Below, in pieces: positions 1 through 6,535 of a stretch of DNA of 22,205 nt (its first letter is position 1; each line of letters opens with the position of its first letter). The DNA comes from a virus, in the IMG/VR virus record IMGVR_UViG_3300009149_003335, positions 1 to 22,205 of that record; one strand, written 5' to 3'. Below the pieces are notes generated by a model. The model did no database searches, was not told where the DNA came from, and was given only the letters and a program-made list of their open reading frames with translations. A program made the position numbers and the translations under genes.

Positions 1-1
1 C

Positions 2-802
2 ACAGTAGACGACATACTGTCTTCTCCTGACTACGAAGAATTTCAAAGGAAATTAGGTAGCCAAGTTGTAAGTACAGAGATAATGCTAAATCAAGCATAT
101 GTCGATGGTAAAAATATATTTTTTGAAGGTGCCCAAGGTACCATGTTAGACATAGACTTTGGACAATATCCGTTTGTAACTTCCTCAAATTGCCTACCTT
201 CTGCCATTGGACACGGTGCCGGGTTTAGTCCAAGAAAAATAACCAACAATATAGGAGTTATAAAACCTTACTCTACAAGAGTTGGAGCTGGTCCCTTTCC
301 CACAGAAATGAGAGCGGAGGAGGACGAACTATTTAGATCTAAAGGAGTGGAGTTTGGTGCTACTACTGGTCGTCCTAGAAAGTGTGGATGGCTAGATATA
401 CCCTCTCTTAGATATGCTATTCAAATTGCTGACATTGACGAATTAGCCATTTCAAAGCTGGACATAATTGAGGGCATTGGAACTATACCTGTTTGTGTTG
501 GATATAAAATAGACGACTTTGAACTAGATGGGGTGTCTGACTTCCCAAGTAAACTGGAGTGGTCAAAGGTCAAACCCATTTATGAAAATTGGCCTATTAA
601 TAGGTTTGTAGAATTATTACAGGATCACGCTGGAATTCCTGTAAAGATAACTAGCTATGGACCAAACATAGAAGACAAGATATTTATGGATAAATATTCT
701 ACGCAAACTATTGAAATTCTGAGATCTATGAGAAAATTTGGAAAAGCAATGCAAGAGAGTCTAATTAAGCCGAAACAAACTACATCGAAGGGAACAGGGT
801 AA
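2..802 (+). CDS. purA: Adenylosuccinate synthetase family protein (PurA or phage PurZ-like), 5' end missing
   Basis: The reading frame is open from base 2, so the start lies upstream; about 266 residues of the C-terminal part are present, against roughly 430 for a full family member. PurA joins IMP and aspartate using GTP in AMP synthesis; phage PurZ does the analogous step on dGMP to make a 2-aminoadenine precursor. Seen directly: the GAQGTMLDID segment, the YPFVTSSN segment, STRVGAGPFPTE, the aspartate-binding loop GATTGRPRKCGW, and the SKLDI base-recognition segment. The loop has KCGW where E. coli PurA has RTGW. The catalytic Asp of the N-terminal P-loop, replaced in PurZ enzymes, is outside the window, so PurA and PurZ cannot be separated here. 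The stop codon overlaps the next start by one base (TAATG). Family membership is near certain; the substrate is open. Confidence 0.92.
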   Translation, partial: TVDDILSSPDYEEFQRKLGSQVVSTEIMLNQAYVDGKNIFFEGAQGTMLDIDFGQYPFVTSSNCLPSAIGHGAGFSPRKITNNIGVIKPYSTRVGAGPFPTEMRAEEDELFRSKGVEFGATTGRPRKCGWLDIPSLRYAIQIADIDELAISKLDIIEGIGTIPVCVGYKIDDFELDGVSDFPSKLEWSKVKPIYENWPINRFVELLQDHAGIPVKITSYGPNIEDKIFMDKYSTQTIEILRSMRKFGKAMQESLIKPKQTTSKGTG

Positions 803-1101
803 TGCCTAGAAAACCTAATTTTGGAACAGAACACGACGATGAAATCGAAAGACTTTATATCAAAGAAAAACTCTCAATGAGTGCCATAGCTAAGAAGCTT
901 GGTATGCAAACTATGACTGTGAAAAGAAAGCTACTAAAGAGAGGAGTTGAGATTCGCGGAATAAGCACAGCGATGACACTCCATCATCTTAGAAACAGAA
1001 GATATGAAACTCCACGAAACACAATGGGTAAAGTAACTGGGGACATTCAGAATGATGATGTGTTCTGTGATAACTCTGAGGACGATGATTGGCTGGACTA
1101 A
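802..1101 (+). CDS. Small helix-turn-helix protein
   Basis: This 99-residue protein has a likely helix-turn-helix at about residues 25-50 (SMSAIAKKLGMQTMTVKRKL), of the type found at resolvase ends and in small phage DNA-binding proteins. The segment after it is basic (a RGVEIRG stretch and an RNRRYETPRN stretch), and the tail is very acidic (EDDDWLD). It starts inside the stop codon of the purA-like gene and probably depends on translational coupling. It may be a phage transcription regulator or an accessory DNA-binding protein. No partner or operator can be deduced. The HTH call rests on pattern reading, not on a profile search. Confidence 0.72.
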   Translation: MPRKPNFGTEHDDEIERLYIKEKLSMSAIAKKLGMQTMTVKRKLLKRGVEIRGISTAMTLHHLRNRRYETPRNTMGKVTGDIQNDDVFCDNSEDDDWLD

Positions 1102-1102
1102 T

Positions 1103-1543
1103 ATGGATCATGACGACGTTGAAAAAAAGTACTTCGGTCAATTCACTAGAGCTTGTAAAAAAGCTGGAGCTAAGAAATCCAAGAAGGACTCCGAGGGTAT
1201 TCCCACTTTATTCTCTGGTTCAAAGAAAAAGCCTTGGTATTGTCAACCCTGGGGTCTAAACAAAGCAGCTCTAACTGTGTTTGATGCAAGTTTAGCTAAA
1301 GAAGGAGACACTCTACACGGCAAAACTCTCAGTGCTATAGTAAAGAAGTTTAAAAAGTATATCCCTCAAGAGGGTGTAGATTATATAGTGGGCGATAGTG
1401 AAGGTACAATAGTATTTCCTCTTGAAAACTTAAGTAAGGTTGTACGGCATTTTAGTCTCAAAACTAGAAATGCAAGCCCAGCCCAGCTAGCATGGAGAGA
1501 GAAGTTTAGTCAACAAATGAAAGACAAGAGTAAAAATGGATAA
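1103..1543 (+). CDS. Hypothetical basic protein
   Basis: I do not recognise this 146-residue protein. It is rich in lysine, with a basic N-terminal third (KKAGAKKSKKD), an aromatic patch (KKPWYCQPWG) and a more regular middle and C-terminal region. I placed the start at the ATG at 1103, one base after the preceding stop codon. An in-frame ATG at 1052 would force a 50-base overlap with the HTH gene and add a less plausible leader. The end overlaps the MazG-like gene by 8 bases. The position between an HTH protein and a nucleotide hydrolase suggests early-gene or DNA-metabolism membership, but no function is supported. Confidence 0.7.
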   Translation: MDHDDVEKKYFGQFTRACKKAGAKKSKKDSEGIPTLFSGSKKKPWYCQPWGLNKAALTVFDASLAKEGDTLHGKTLSAIVKKFKKYIPQEGVDYIVGDSEGTIVFPLENLSKVVRHFSLKTRNASPAQLAWREKFSQQMKDKSKNG

Positions 1544-1769
1544 TATTTTTGACCAAGTAAAAGAAGAACGTATTCGTCAAGATAAGCTATGGGGAATTCA
1601 GTCACACGACATAGAGAAGTGGGCAATAATATTAGGAGAGGAGTATGGTGAATTTTGCAAAGATATTGTTGATGGGCGGATTGAGCACGCTAGAGAAGAG
1701 TTGGTTCAGGTGGCAGCAGTTGCCGTTGCCGCTCTTCAGTCTATGGATAGAGTTAATCCCTGGATCTAA
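1536..1769 (+). CDS. MazG-like nucleotide pyrophosphohydrolase
   Basis: This 77-residue all-alpha protein matches the short phage MazG-like NTP pyrophosphohydrolases, which cleave (d)NTPs to (d)NMPs and pyrophosphate. The evidence is the N-terminal EERIRQDKLWGIQ segment, the metal-binding EEYGE motif at about residues 35-39, and the helix REELVQVAAVAVAALQS near the end. Family members act as oligomers with Mg2+. Its start overlaps the previous gene by 8 bases. A related enzyme, MazZ, supplies dGMP to PurZ in 2-aminoadenine phages, and a PurA/PurZ-family gene lies 734 bases upstream here. A housekeeping or (p)ppGpp-related role, proposed for other phage MazG proteins, is equally possible. Family call strong, substrate unknown. 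Confidence 0.85.
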   Translation: MDNIFDQVKEERIRQDKLWGIQSHDIEKWAIILGEEYGEFCKDIVDGRIEHAREELVQVAAVAVAALQSMDRVNPWI

Positions 1770-1777
1770 GGAGACTA

Positions 1778-2386
1778 ATGGAAGTTTTAAATAGAGTAGC
1801 TACACCTATTAACGGAAAAGAGTTCGTTCTAAAGGAATATTTCAATAAGAACGATTTCGTAGATAAAGGAGATAATGGCGTGTTCATTCGACACGAACCT
1901 CTTCTTAGAGTTGCTAAAAAGGTTCTAGGAATAGAGCAGAGGGCGTCTCAAGTCGTTCAGACAGGAAGTAAGGCAAATGAATGGTCATATACCGTCACTG
2001 TAACGTATAAGTTTAAAGAGGGATTGCAATGGGGATCTACAGCAGAGGCTAGGTTATCCAACGTTGATAAGAGTATGGATCAGTACACATGCACTCTTGC
2101 GGAGACTAGAGCTTCTTCCAGAGCCCTTAGATTCGCATTAGGGGTTGATGTTTGCTCAGCAGAGGAGCTTGGAAAAGTTAAAAATATTGACAACTCTACC
2201 CTAGATGATTCTCCTGTTGAAGAGTCGCAAATTAGAGTTATAAAAAGATCTATTGACAAATGTGGTATCTCCGTAGATAAGGCTCTTGATATGGCTAAGA
2301 CTGACACCTTAGAAGAGCTAACCTCTGGCGAGGCTGCAAAACTAATTAAGGAGCTTATGAAGCTCCAAAACAAAAAGAAGGGATAA
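1778..2386 (+). CDS. Putative single-strand annealing recombination protein (Rad52/ERF-like)
   Basis: This 202-residue protein has a beta-rich N-terminal half and a helix reading AETRASSRALRFALGVD at about residues 108-124. That combination resembles the core of phage Rad52/ERF-type annealing proteins. After an acidic linker (about 138-150), residues 151-195 form a helical tail with an LEELTSGEAAKLI segment, a tail type I associate with phage annealing proteins. Such proteins pair complementary single strands after exonuclease resection. The start has a clear AAGGAG at 1768-1773. A likely nuclease partner, the Cas4/RecB-like protein, is encoded at 11183. I recognise the overall pattern rather than a diagnostic catalytic motif, so the family is tentative although the gene itself is secure. 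Confidence 0.6.
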   Translation: MEVLNRVATPINGKEFVLKEYFNKNDFVDKGDNGVFIRHEPLLRVAKKVLGIEQRASQVVQTGSKANEWSYTVTVTYKFKEGLQWGSTAEARLSNVDKSMDQYTCTLAETRASSRALRFALGVDVCSAEELGKVKNIDNSTLDDSPVEESQIRVIKRSIDKCGISVDKALDMAKTDTLEELTSGEAAKLIKELMKLQNKKKG

Positions 2387-2387
2387 G

Positions 2388-2741
2388 ATGGAAGAACTGA
2401 AAACTATTGTGTTGGAGATGCTTCCTTTTGTGGCTGTTTTAGGTGGAGTGGTTGTAATTGCTCTAGCTAGAAAATGGTTCAAAGGGAAAGATTCAGCAGC
2501 ACTAGAGAAGATTGTTACAGAACAGGTTCTAACTATGCTTATAGATAAAGCTGTCGAATATGCTGAAGCTAAAGCCAAAGAGCGGCGCGAAGACGAGGTG
2601 GTTTCTACGGACCAAGAGAAACTTCTCCTGGCTATTGATAAAGCAAAGCTACTAATCAAAGAAGCTGGACTGTTGGAGCTTGCTGAAGAAGAAATTGAGG
2701 AGCGTATAAACTCCGCACTAGGGAAAGGTGAAGAAAGTTGA
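2388..2741 (+). CDS. Phage holin, LL-H type
   Basis: This 117-residue protein has one N-terminal membrane segment (about residues 9-27, MLPFVAVLGGVVVIALARK) followed by a charged, helical, probably coiled-coil region rich in Glu, Lys and Ala. It ends in a helix-rich tail (LAEEEIEERINSAL). This layout matches the LL-H holin family, in which a single membrane helix precedes a long amphipathic region. Holins open the cytoplasmic membrane at the end of infection. An AAGGGA at 2378-2383 precedes the start. The next two genes encode a lipoprotein and a secreted protease, consistent with a lysis or envelope cassette. No endolysin is visible in the window. Confidence 0.72.
   Translation: MEELKTIVLEMLPFVAVLGGVVVIALARKWFKGKDSAALEKIVTEQVLTMLIDKAVEYAEAKAKERREDEVVSTDQEKLLLAIDKAKLLIKEAGLLELAEEEIEERINSALGKGEES
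2725..2730 (+). promoter_or_regulatory. Ribosome binding site supporting a TTG start
   Basis: AAGGTG lies 7 bases upstream of the TTG at 2738. It supports translation of the lipoprotein gene from TTG, overlapping the holin stop codon. Confidence 0.6.
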
Positions 2742-3166
2742 AAGTAGCTATCACACTACTATGCCTAGGAACACTAATTGTTTCGGGCTGTGCTGTTTTT
2801 CAAGAAAGTGAAATCTCTCAAGAAGAAAAAGTCCAAATTGTATTTGACACTGCTAGAGCTGGAACGTTCGCAGCAATGCAAAGACTAGGTGGTGCAGAAG
2901 AAAGAGCTGAAGAGCTAATTGAGCTAATCGATGAAACCATTCTTCCACTTCTAGCGTCAGACCAATCAATAGGAAAAGATACATCTGATCTAATTCTTAG
3001 CCTACTATCGTCTGATTATGAAATTTATCTTTCACCAGCATTCACTACGTTCCATGCATACTATGAGACGCCTGATTTGAATGAAATTCTAAGTGATGAT
3101 AATATTGAGCTTATTCGTTCTCTCTTTAATGGAATTCGTTCAGGGGCAGAGGAGTTTGTAGGATGA
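2738..3166 (+). CDS. Predicted lipoprotein in the lysis/envelope cassette
   Basis: This 142-residue protein begins with a signal peptide ending in a lipobox: a short basic start, a hydrophobic stretch, then V15-S16-G17 followed by the acylated Cys18. The residue after Cys18 is Ala, not Asp, which in enterobacterial sorting would favour the outer membrane. The mature part is acidic and mostly helical, with several Glu/Leu-rich segments. The TTG start overlaps the holin stop codon, and the end overlaps the protease start in an ATGA. By position it could be an outer-membrane spanin component or an envelope-interaction protein, but it is longer than typical o-spanins and no inner-membrane partner is obvious. 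The lipoprotein call is strong; the role is inferred from neighbours. Confidence 0.75.
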   Translation: MKVAITLLCLGTLIVSGCAVFQESEISQEEKVQIVFDTARAGTFAAMQRLGGAEERAEELIELIDETILPLLASDQSIGKDTSDLILSLLSSDYEIYLSPAFTTFHAYYETPDLNEILSDDNIELIRSLFNGIRSGAEEFVG

Positions 3167-3933
3167 GTCGCATAGGCGTGCTCGCCACTGCTTTAGTGTT
3201 AGTTTTTAGTACAACCATATGTGCTAATGACTTTCTAGGCAGTGTCGAGCAGTCTATTTTAGAGAGTACAATAAAAATTGAGCTTTCTTTAGATGGGCAC
3301 ATATTTGGATGTGGCTCAGCAACTTTAATTAAAAAAGAATACAATGATAAAAAAAAGTTATTCTTTTATACAATTTTAACTGCCGACCATGTTGTAAATA
3401 ATAGTAATCCTAATATACAATATGACAATATTATATTCTCTTCTTATGATAGAGACGACAGGGGGGAAGTTGTAGAGAAAAGAACCTTTACAAAAAACGA
3501 TGAAAAAATTCATTCATATTTTGCTGCAAAAGACCCCATATTAGATGTGGCTATAATTAGATTATCTCTAGATTATGACTTTTTCAAAGATGTAAGTCCA
3601 CTTAAAATCTTAAATGATGAAGAAATTAAAGAAAAGTGCTCAGTTAATACTGAAGTAATTTATGCAGGCTGCCCACTGTTTCTGGATCCTGTGTCTTTTC
3701 ATGCTAGAATAATTCATATAAACATGAAAAGAGCTTTTGGAATGGATAGGACTGACAAGTTTCATACTGTTGACACTACTATGATAGGTGGAACGTCTGG
3801 AGGAGGAGTCTTTACCAGTAAAGGTGAGTTAATTGGATTTGTTTCAGTTAATCTTGCCGGAAAAATGGGCGGATTCATTGGACTCGATCACGTAAGACAA
3901 ATATTAGATTCAATGATGGAACTGGGAGAATAG
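3163..3933 (+). CDS. Secreted trypsin-like (S1 family) serine protease
   Basis: This 256-residue protein starts with an N-terminal signal peptide (about residues 1-22, ending near ICA-ND). The S1 catalytic triad is visible in order: His76 in TADHVV, Asp128 in ILDVAIIRL, and Ser212 in GGTSGGGVF. The spacing and motifs resemble the protease domain of HtrA/DegP-like or other trypsin-fold enzymes, but no PDZ domain follows. The usual GxSGGP motif has Gly where Pro is expected. It should act in the periplasm or outside the cell. It is the last gene of the lysis-like cassette and is followed directly by a strong terminator. Possible roles are processing of envelope or virion proteins, help in lysis, or exclusion of other phages; the sequence does not decide between them. 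Confidence 0.88.
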   Translation: MSRIGVLATALVLVFSTTICANDFLGSVEQSILESTIKIELSLDGHIFGCGSATLIKKEYNDKKKLFFYTILTADHVVNNSNPNIQYDNIIFSSYDRDDRGEVVEKRTFTKNDEKIHSYFAAKDPILDVAIIRLSLDYDFFKDVSPLKILNDEEIKEKCSVNTEVIYAGCPLFLDPVSFHARIIHINMKRAFGMDRTDKFHTVDTTMIGGTSGGGVFTSKGELIGFVSVNLAGKMGGFIGLDHVRQILDSMMELGE

Positions 3934-3935
3934 TG

Positions 3936-3964
3936 AAAGACCCCTTCGGGGGTCTTTTATTTTA
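3936..3964 (+). terminator. Rho-independent terminator
   Basis: A perfect 9-bp stem (3936-3944 with 3949-3957, AAAGACCCC pairing with GGGGTCTTT) is closed by a TTCG loop, the extra-stable C(UUCG)G tetraloop. A T-rich run follows. It sits 3 bases after the protease stop codon and separates the lysis-like block from the replication block. Confidence 0.95.
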
Positions 3965-3976
3965 AATAAAAACATT

Positions 3977-4138
3977 ATGATAGATCCACAAATAATAATA
4001 TTAATAGATTCTGATGATAATTTAGAAATAATCGTCGCTGGAGAGGCTATATTCAATGGCCCCCTATCAGACGAGGCAAGTGCTATAATAAATGGCTACA
4101 TTAGAATGGGGTATGAATTACAAATAAAGGAGAAATGA
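3977..4138 (+). CDS. Small hypothetical protein (53 aa)
   Basis: This short open frame fills most of the gap between the terminator and the next gene. The product is acidic, has no cysteine, and reads like a small folded protein: a hydrophobic strand (QIIILID), an acidic turn, a second strand, then a helix (DEASAIINGYIRMG). No family is recognised. The stop codon TGA overlaps the ATG start of the next gene at 4138, which fits the coupled layout of this genome. No clear Shine-Dalgarno sequence precedes the start, so translation initiation is the weak point. A promoter for the replication block would be expected in or just before this gene, but I cannot point to convincing -35 and -10 boxes. 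Confidence 0.5.
   Translation: MIDPQIIILIDSDDNLEIIVAGEAIFNGPLSDEASAIINGYIRMGYELQIKEK
4127..4132 (+). promoter_or_regulatory. Ribosome binding site choosing the start at 4138
   Basis: AAGGAG is 2 bases from the ATG at 4135 but 5 bases from the ATG at 4138, so spacing favours the second of two tandem start codons. Confidence 0.55.
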
Positions 4139-4689
4139 TGAAAATAAACCAGTGTCCTAAGCATCCAAGCTATAAGGGGCTGTCTGAAACAAAAAGAGAC
4201 TGCGAACACTGTAGACTTATATACAAACAATCACTAGATCTTACTAAAAATAGATACGGCAAATTCCCCTCCTTGACTACTCCAGATCAATTCTACGGCA
4301 TAAATCATATAATGGCAGAGATATCATGTCTAATGCTATATGGAAAACAACCTCCATACTTCTGGAGGAAAGACTCTCAGTCTTTAAGTGCTGTTAAAAG
4401 TCATTACTCTAAGATATTTATGGGCTGTAAGCAGTGGAATAAAAAAACCTACGATAAGCCTCTGTATGGAAACCACCCACTAGACACTTTTAAAAAGACT
4501 TTATACTACCTAGTATCAAGATATGAAAGAGAAGCCAACATAAGAAAGAACCATGAAAGAATTATTGTGATAAAAGAAGAAGTTACTAAGGAAAAACCAA
4601 TAGAAAAAAGCTACTTTGATACAGGTGTTAAGAAGAAGAACAAGTTTCAGTCTTTGAAGGAATTAGGAGATACAGAAGATGGCGGCTAA
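4138..4689 (+). CDS. Hypothetical protein with N-terminal Cys/His zinc-binding motif
   Basis: This 183-residue protein opens with a probable zinc site: Cys and His in CPKHP near the N-terminus, then Cys-x-x-Cys in CEHC about 15 residues later. Similar short motifs occur at the start of other phage proteins of unknown role. The rest is mostly helical and basic, with a long charged segment (YEREANIRKNHERIIVIKEE) and a flexible lysine-rich tail. The start is set by AAGGAG at 4127-4132. Its end overlaps the recA start by 11 bases, so it probably belongs to the recombination/replication operon. It may be a DNA-binding accessory factor, but no function can be assigned. Confidence 0.75.
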   Translation: MKINQCPKHPSYKGLSETKRDCEHCRLIYKQSLDLTKNRYGKFPSLTTPDQFYGINHIMAEISCLMLYGKQPPYFWRKDSQSLSAVKSHYSKIFMGCKQWNKKTYDKPLYGNHPLDTFKKTLYYLVSRYEREANIRKNHERIIVIKEEVTKEKPIEKSYFDTGVKKKNKFQSLKELGDTEDGG

Positions 4690-5677
4690 AAAAAGAAAAG
4701 CCCCGGTTAAAGAAAAAGCCGAGGTGTCAGTTAACTATTCTAAAGCTCTAGAGGATCTAGGCGTTAGGTTAACTCATGACGTTAAAGAGTTTAAGAGTCC
4801 ATATTATCTCAGAACTGGATTGTTTGCAGTAGACTTTATATTGGGAGACGAACCTGGAATTCCTGTTGGGGTTGCTCAGTTCTATGGTGGAGAGAATAGC
4901 GGCAAGACAACTGCGGCTCTTCAGGTTCTAGAATCAGCTCAGAAAAAAGGTCTCAATTGCTTTTACTTTAATCAAGAAAGAGCCATCAATGAGAGTCTTA
5001 TTAAGTGCTTTCCTAATCTAGATGCAGCCAAGGTGAACTGGGCAACTCCTCCTCACGGAGAAGCCTGTTTGGATGCCATTAAATACATTCTAAGGAATGT
5101 GCCAAACTCATTTATTGTTCTTGACTCAATCCCTGCTTGTCAACCTCAGAAGGTTTTAGAGTCTGAATCTGGAAGCAATCACATGGCCGCTCTAGCTAGG
5201 CTTATAACTCCCTTTGTAGCTGATGTTAAGAACCTATGCTATGCAAACAACAGTGTTCTTCTTATGATTAATCAGGTTAGAGCAAACCTTGATATGTATA
5301 GCTATGCTGATAACCTACCTGGGGGAAAGGCTTTAGGGCATAACTGTGATCTAATTGTTAGATTTAAAGTACGTGGCAAGATTGAAAACTCTGCCAAAGA
5401 CGTAATAGGTCATACCGTGGAAGCTGAGACTATGAAAAACAGATTTCAGGGCAAGGGCAAGAAGGAAAATGCTACTCTTATATATGGAGAAGGTTTCAGT
5501 GAGTATTATGATGTCATCGAGCTTGGTACGAAGCTTGGAATCATAGAAAGAAACGGCTCTTGGTTCGTCATAGGAGAGCAGAAAGTGCAAGGTATGATGT
5601 CTGCTATGGATTTACTTAAGAACGATTCTGAGACGCTCGAAAACATAAAGGGCCAAATCAACGATATGATGTCTTAA
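4679..5677 (+). CDS. recA: RecA/UvsX-type recombinase
   Basis: This 332-residue protein is a RecA-family strand-exchange ATPase, slightly shorter than E. coli RecA (353). A basic N-terminal tail precedes the core. Walker A is GGENSGKTT at about residues 70-78. The catalytic Glu lies in FNQERAIN, at the position of IDAEHALD in E. coli. Walker B is FIVLDSI, and the INQVR segment matches the motif that senses ATP and DNA. The protein coats single-stranded DNA and drives homologous pairing, which in phages also starts recombination-dependent replication. It overlaps the upstream gene by 11 bases and the downstream nuclease by one base. No intein is present here, although RecA is a known intein host. 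Confidence 0.95.
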   Translation: MAAKKRKAPVKEKAEVSVNYSKALEDLGVRLTHDVKEFKSPYYLRTGLFAVDFILGDEPGIPVGVAQFYGGENSGKTTAALQVLESAQKKGLNCFYFNQERAINESLIKCFPNLDAAKVNWATPPHGEACLDAIKYILRNVPNSFIVLDSIPACQPQKVLESESGSNHMAALARLITPFVADVKNLCYANNSVLLMINQVRANLDMYSYADNLPGGKALGHNCDLIVRFKVRGKIENSAKDVIGHTVEAETMKNRFQGKGKKENATLIYGEGFSEYYDVIELGTKLGIIERNGSWFVIGEQKVQGMMSAMDLLKNDSETLENIKGQINDMMS

Positions 5678-6084
5678 TGAAGTTTTTAGACTCAGATGGA
5701 AACGAACATTCTAAGGATTTGAACTACGCAAAATACAAACGTAGCAGATCTTCTAGATCAAAGTTGGCCAATTCTTTATATGATAAAATAGTTGAGATAT
5801 TTCCAAATTATGACATCCTAGAAGAGTTTCCTTGTGTCGGACTTAAGCCAATTCTATTTATGGACTTTCTAATACTTGGTGCTGGAATAAGAATGGCCTT
5901 TGAAGCTGATGGAACTCAGCATAAGAAATATACTCCATACTTTCATGGATCTAAAGCTAACTTTATAAAAGCTAAGATGAATGATGTCAGAAAGAATGAG
6001 TGGGCTGAGTTTAACAATATAAGAATATTTAGGGTAGAAAGTGATAAAGATATAGATATGCTGTTGGAGAATATAAATGAATGA
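5677..6084 (+). CDS. PD-(D/E)XK-like endonuclease (Vsr/DUF559 style)
   Basis: This 135-residue protein has the layout of small restriction-like nucleases. A basic, Ser/Arg-rich N-terminal region (YKRSRSSRSK) is followed by Asp63 in FMDFLI and then Glu76 and Asp78 in the strand FEADGTQH. Asp103 and Lys106 (NDVRKNEWA) precede the closing strand IRIFRVES. A DFLI ... FEADGxQH ... DxxKxxW pattern is typical of Vsr-like and DUF559-like nucleases. Its place between recA and the replicative helicase suggests processing of branched or damaged DNA, for instance as a junction or nicking enzyme. That role is inference; a homing-type origin is an alternative. The start overlaps the recA stop by one base. 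Confidence 0.65.
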   Translation: MKFLDSDGNEHSKDLNYAKYKRSRSSRSKLANSLYDKIVEIFPNYDILEEFPCVGLKPILFMDFLILGAGIRMAFEADGTQHKKYTPYFHGSKANFIKAKMNDVRKNEWAEFNNIRIFRVESDKDIDMLLENINE

Positions 6085-6535
6085 CATTCAACAAGAAATG
6101 GTTAACTTCTGCACAACAATGGGGCTTACTCAGTTTAAAGGAAAGGTATCTATTGATCTACCTAGTCTTATAAATGATCTGGACGCTGGTCTCAATGGAA
6201 GGACTACCGAAGAAATAGAATACTTGATGACAAAGATTCATGCCTTTAATTTGGATCTTAAGAATAAAAAGAGCAGCCTTAAAGCTTTCATCACCATAAA
6301 AGAGCAGCAGGTTAATAAATATGTATCAGAAAATCTACATCAGGTAACAGACATGTACACCCCATTTGAGTTCAAGAAAGAATTAATAATATCTAAGAGT
6401 GTAACGGTATCACAGGCGTATAAAGATTTATTGAGGTCTAAGTCTCAGTTAGAAAAAATTGGAGACATACCTTTCAGTATAGATAAAGTAATAGCTTCTA
6501 TGGAAGTATATATGAGAAGAAGGTATTCCCAGTGA
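6077..6535 (+). CDS. Hypothetical helical protein between nuclease and helicase genes
   Basis: I do not recognise this 152-residue protein. It is predicted mostly helical, with a lysine-rich middle part (FNLDLKNKKSSLKAF) likely to form a helical hairpin or coiled coil, and an Arg-rich C-terminus (YMRRRYSQ). GGAG at 6066-6069 sits 7 bases before the start, which overlaps the upstream gene by 8 bases. The stop overlaps the GTG start of the helicase gene. A helicase loader or adaptor is often encoded next to a phage replicative helicase, so that role is worth testing, but no P-loop or known loader motif is present. Confidence 0.75.
   Translation: MNDIQQEMVNFCTTMGLTQFKGKVSIDLPSLINDLDAGLNGRTTEEIEYLMTKIHAFNLDLKNKKSSLKAFITIKEQQVNKYVSENLHQVTDMYTPFEFKKELIISKSVTVSQAYKDLLRSKSQLEKIGDIPFSIDKVIASMEVYMRRRYSQ

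Noticed and set aside
1536-1769. MazG-like gene as part of a toxin-antitoxin pair.
   Set aside because: No MazE/MazF-like partner is adjacent; the motifs are those of a nucleotide pyrophosphohydrolase.
6072-6079. TATAAATG, similar to a T4-type late promoter.
   Set aside because: It is inside coding sequence, is not the exact late motif, and is expected by chance in AT-rich DNA.
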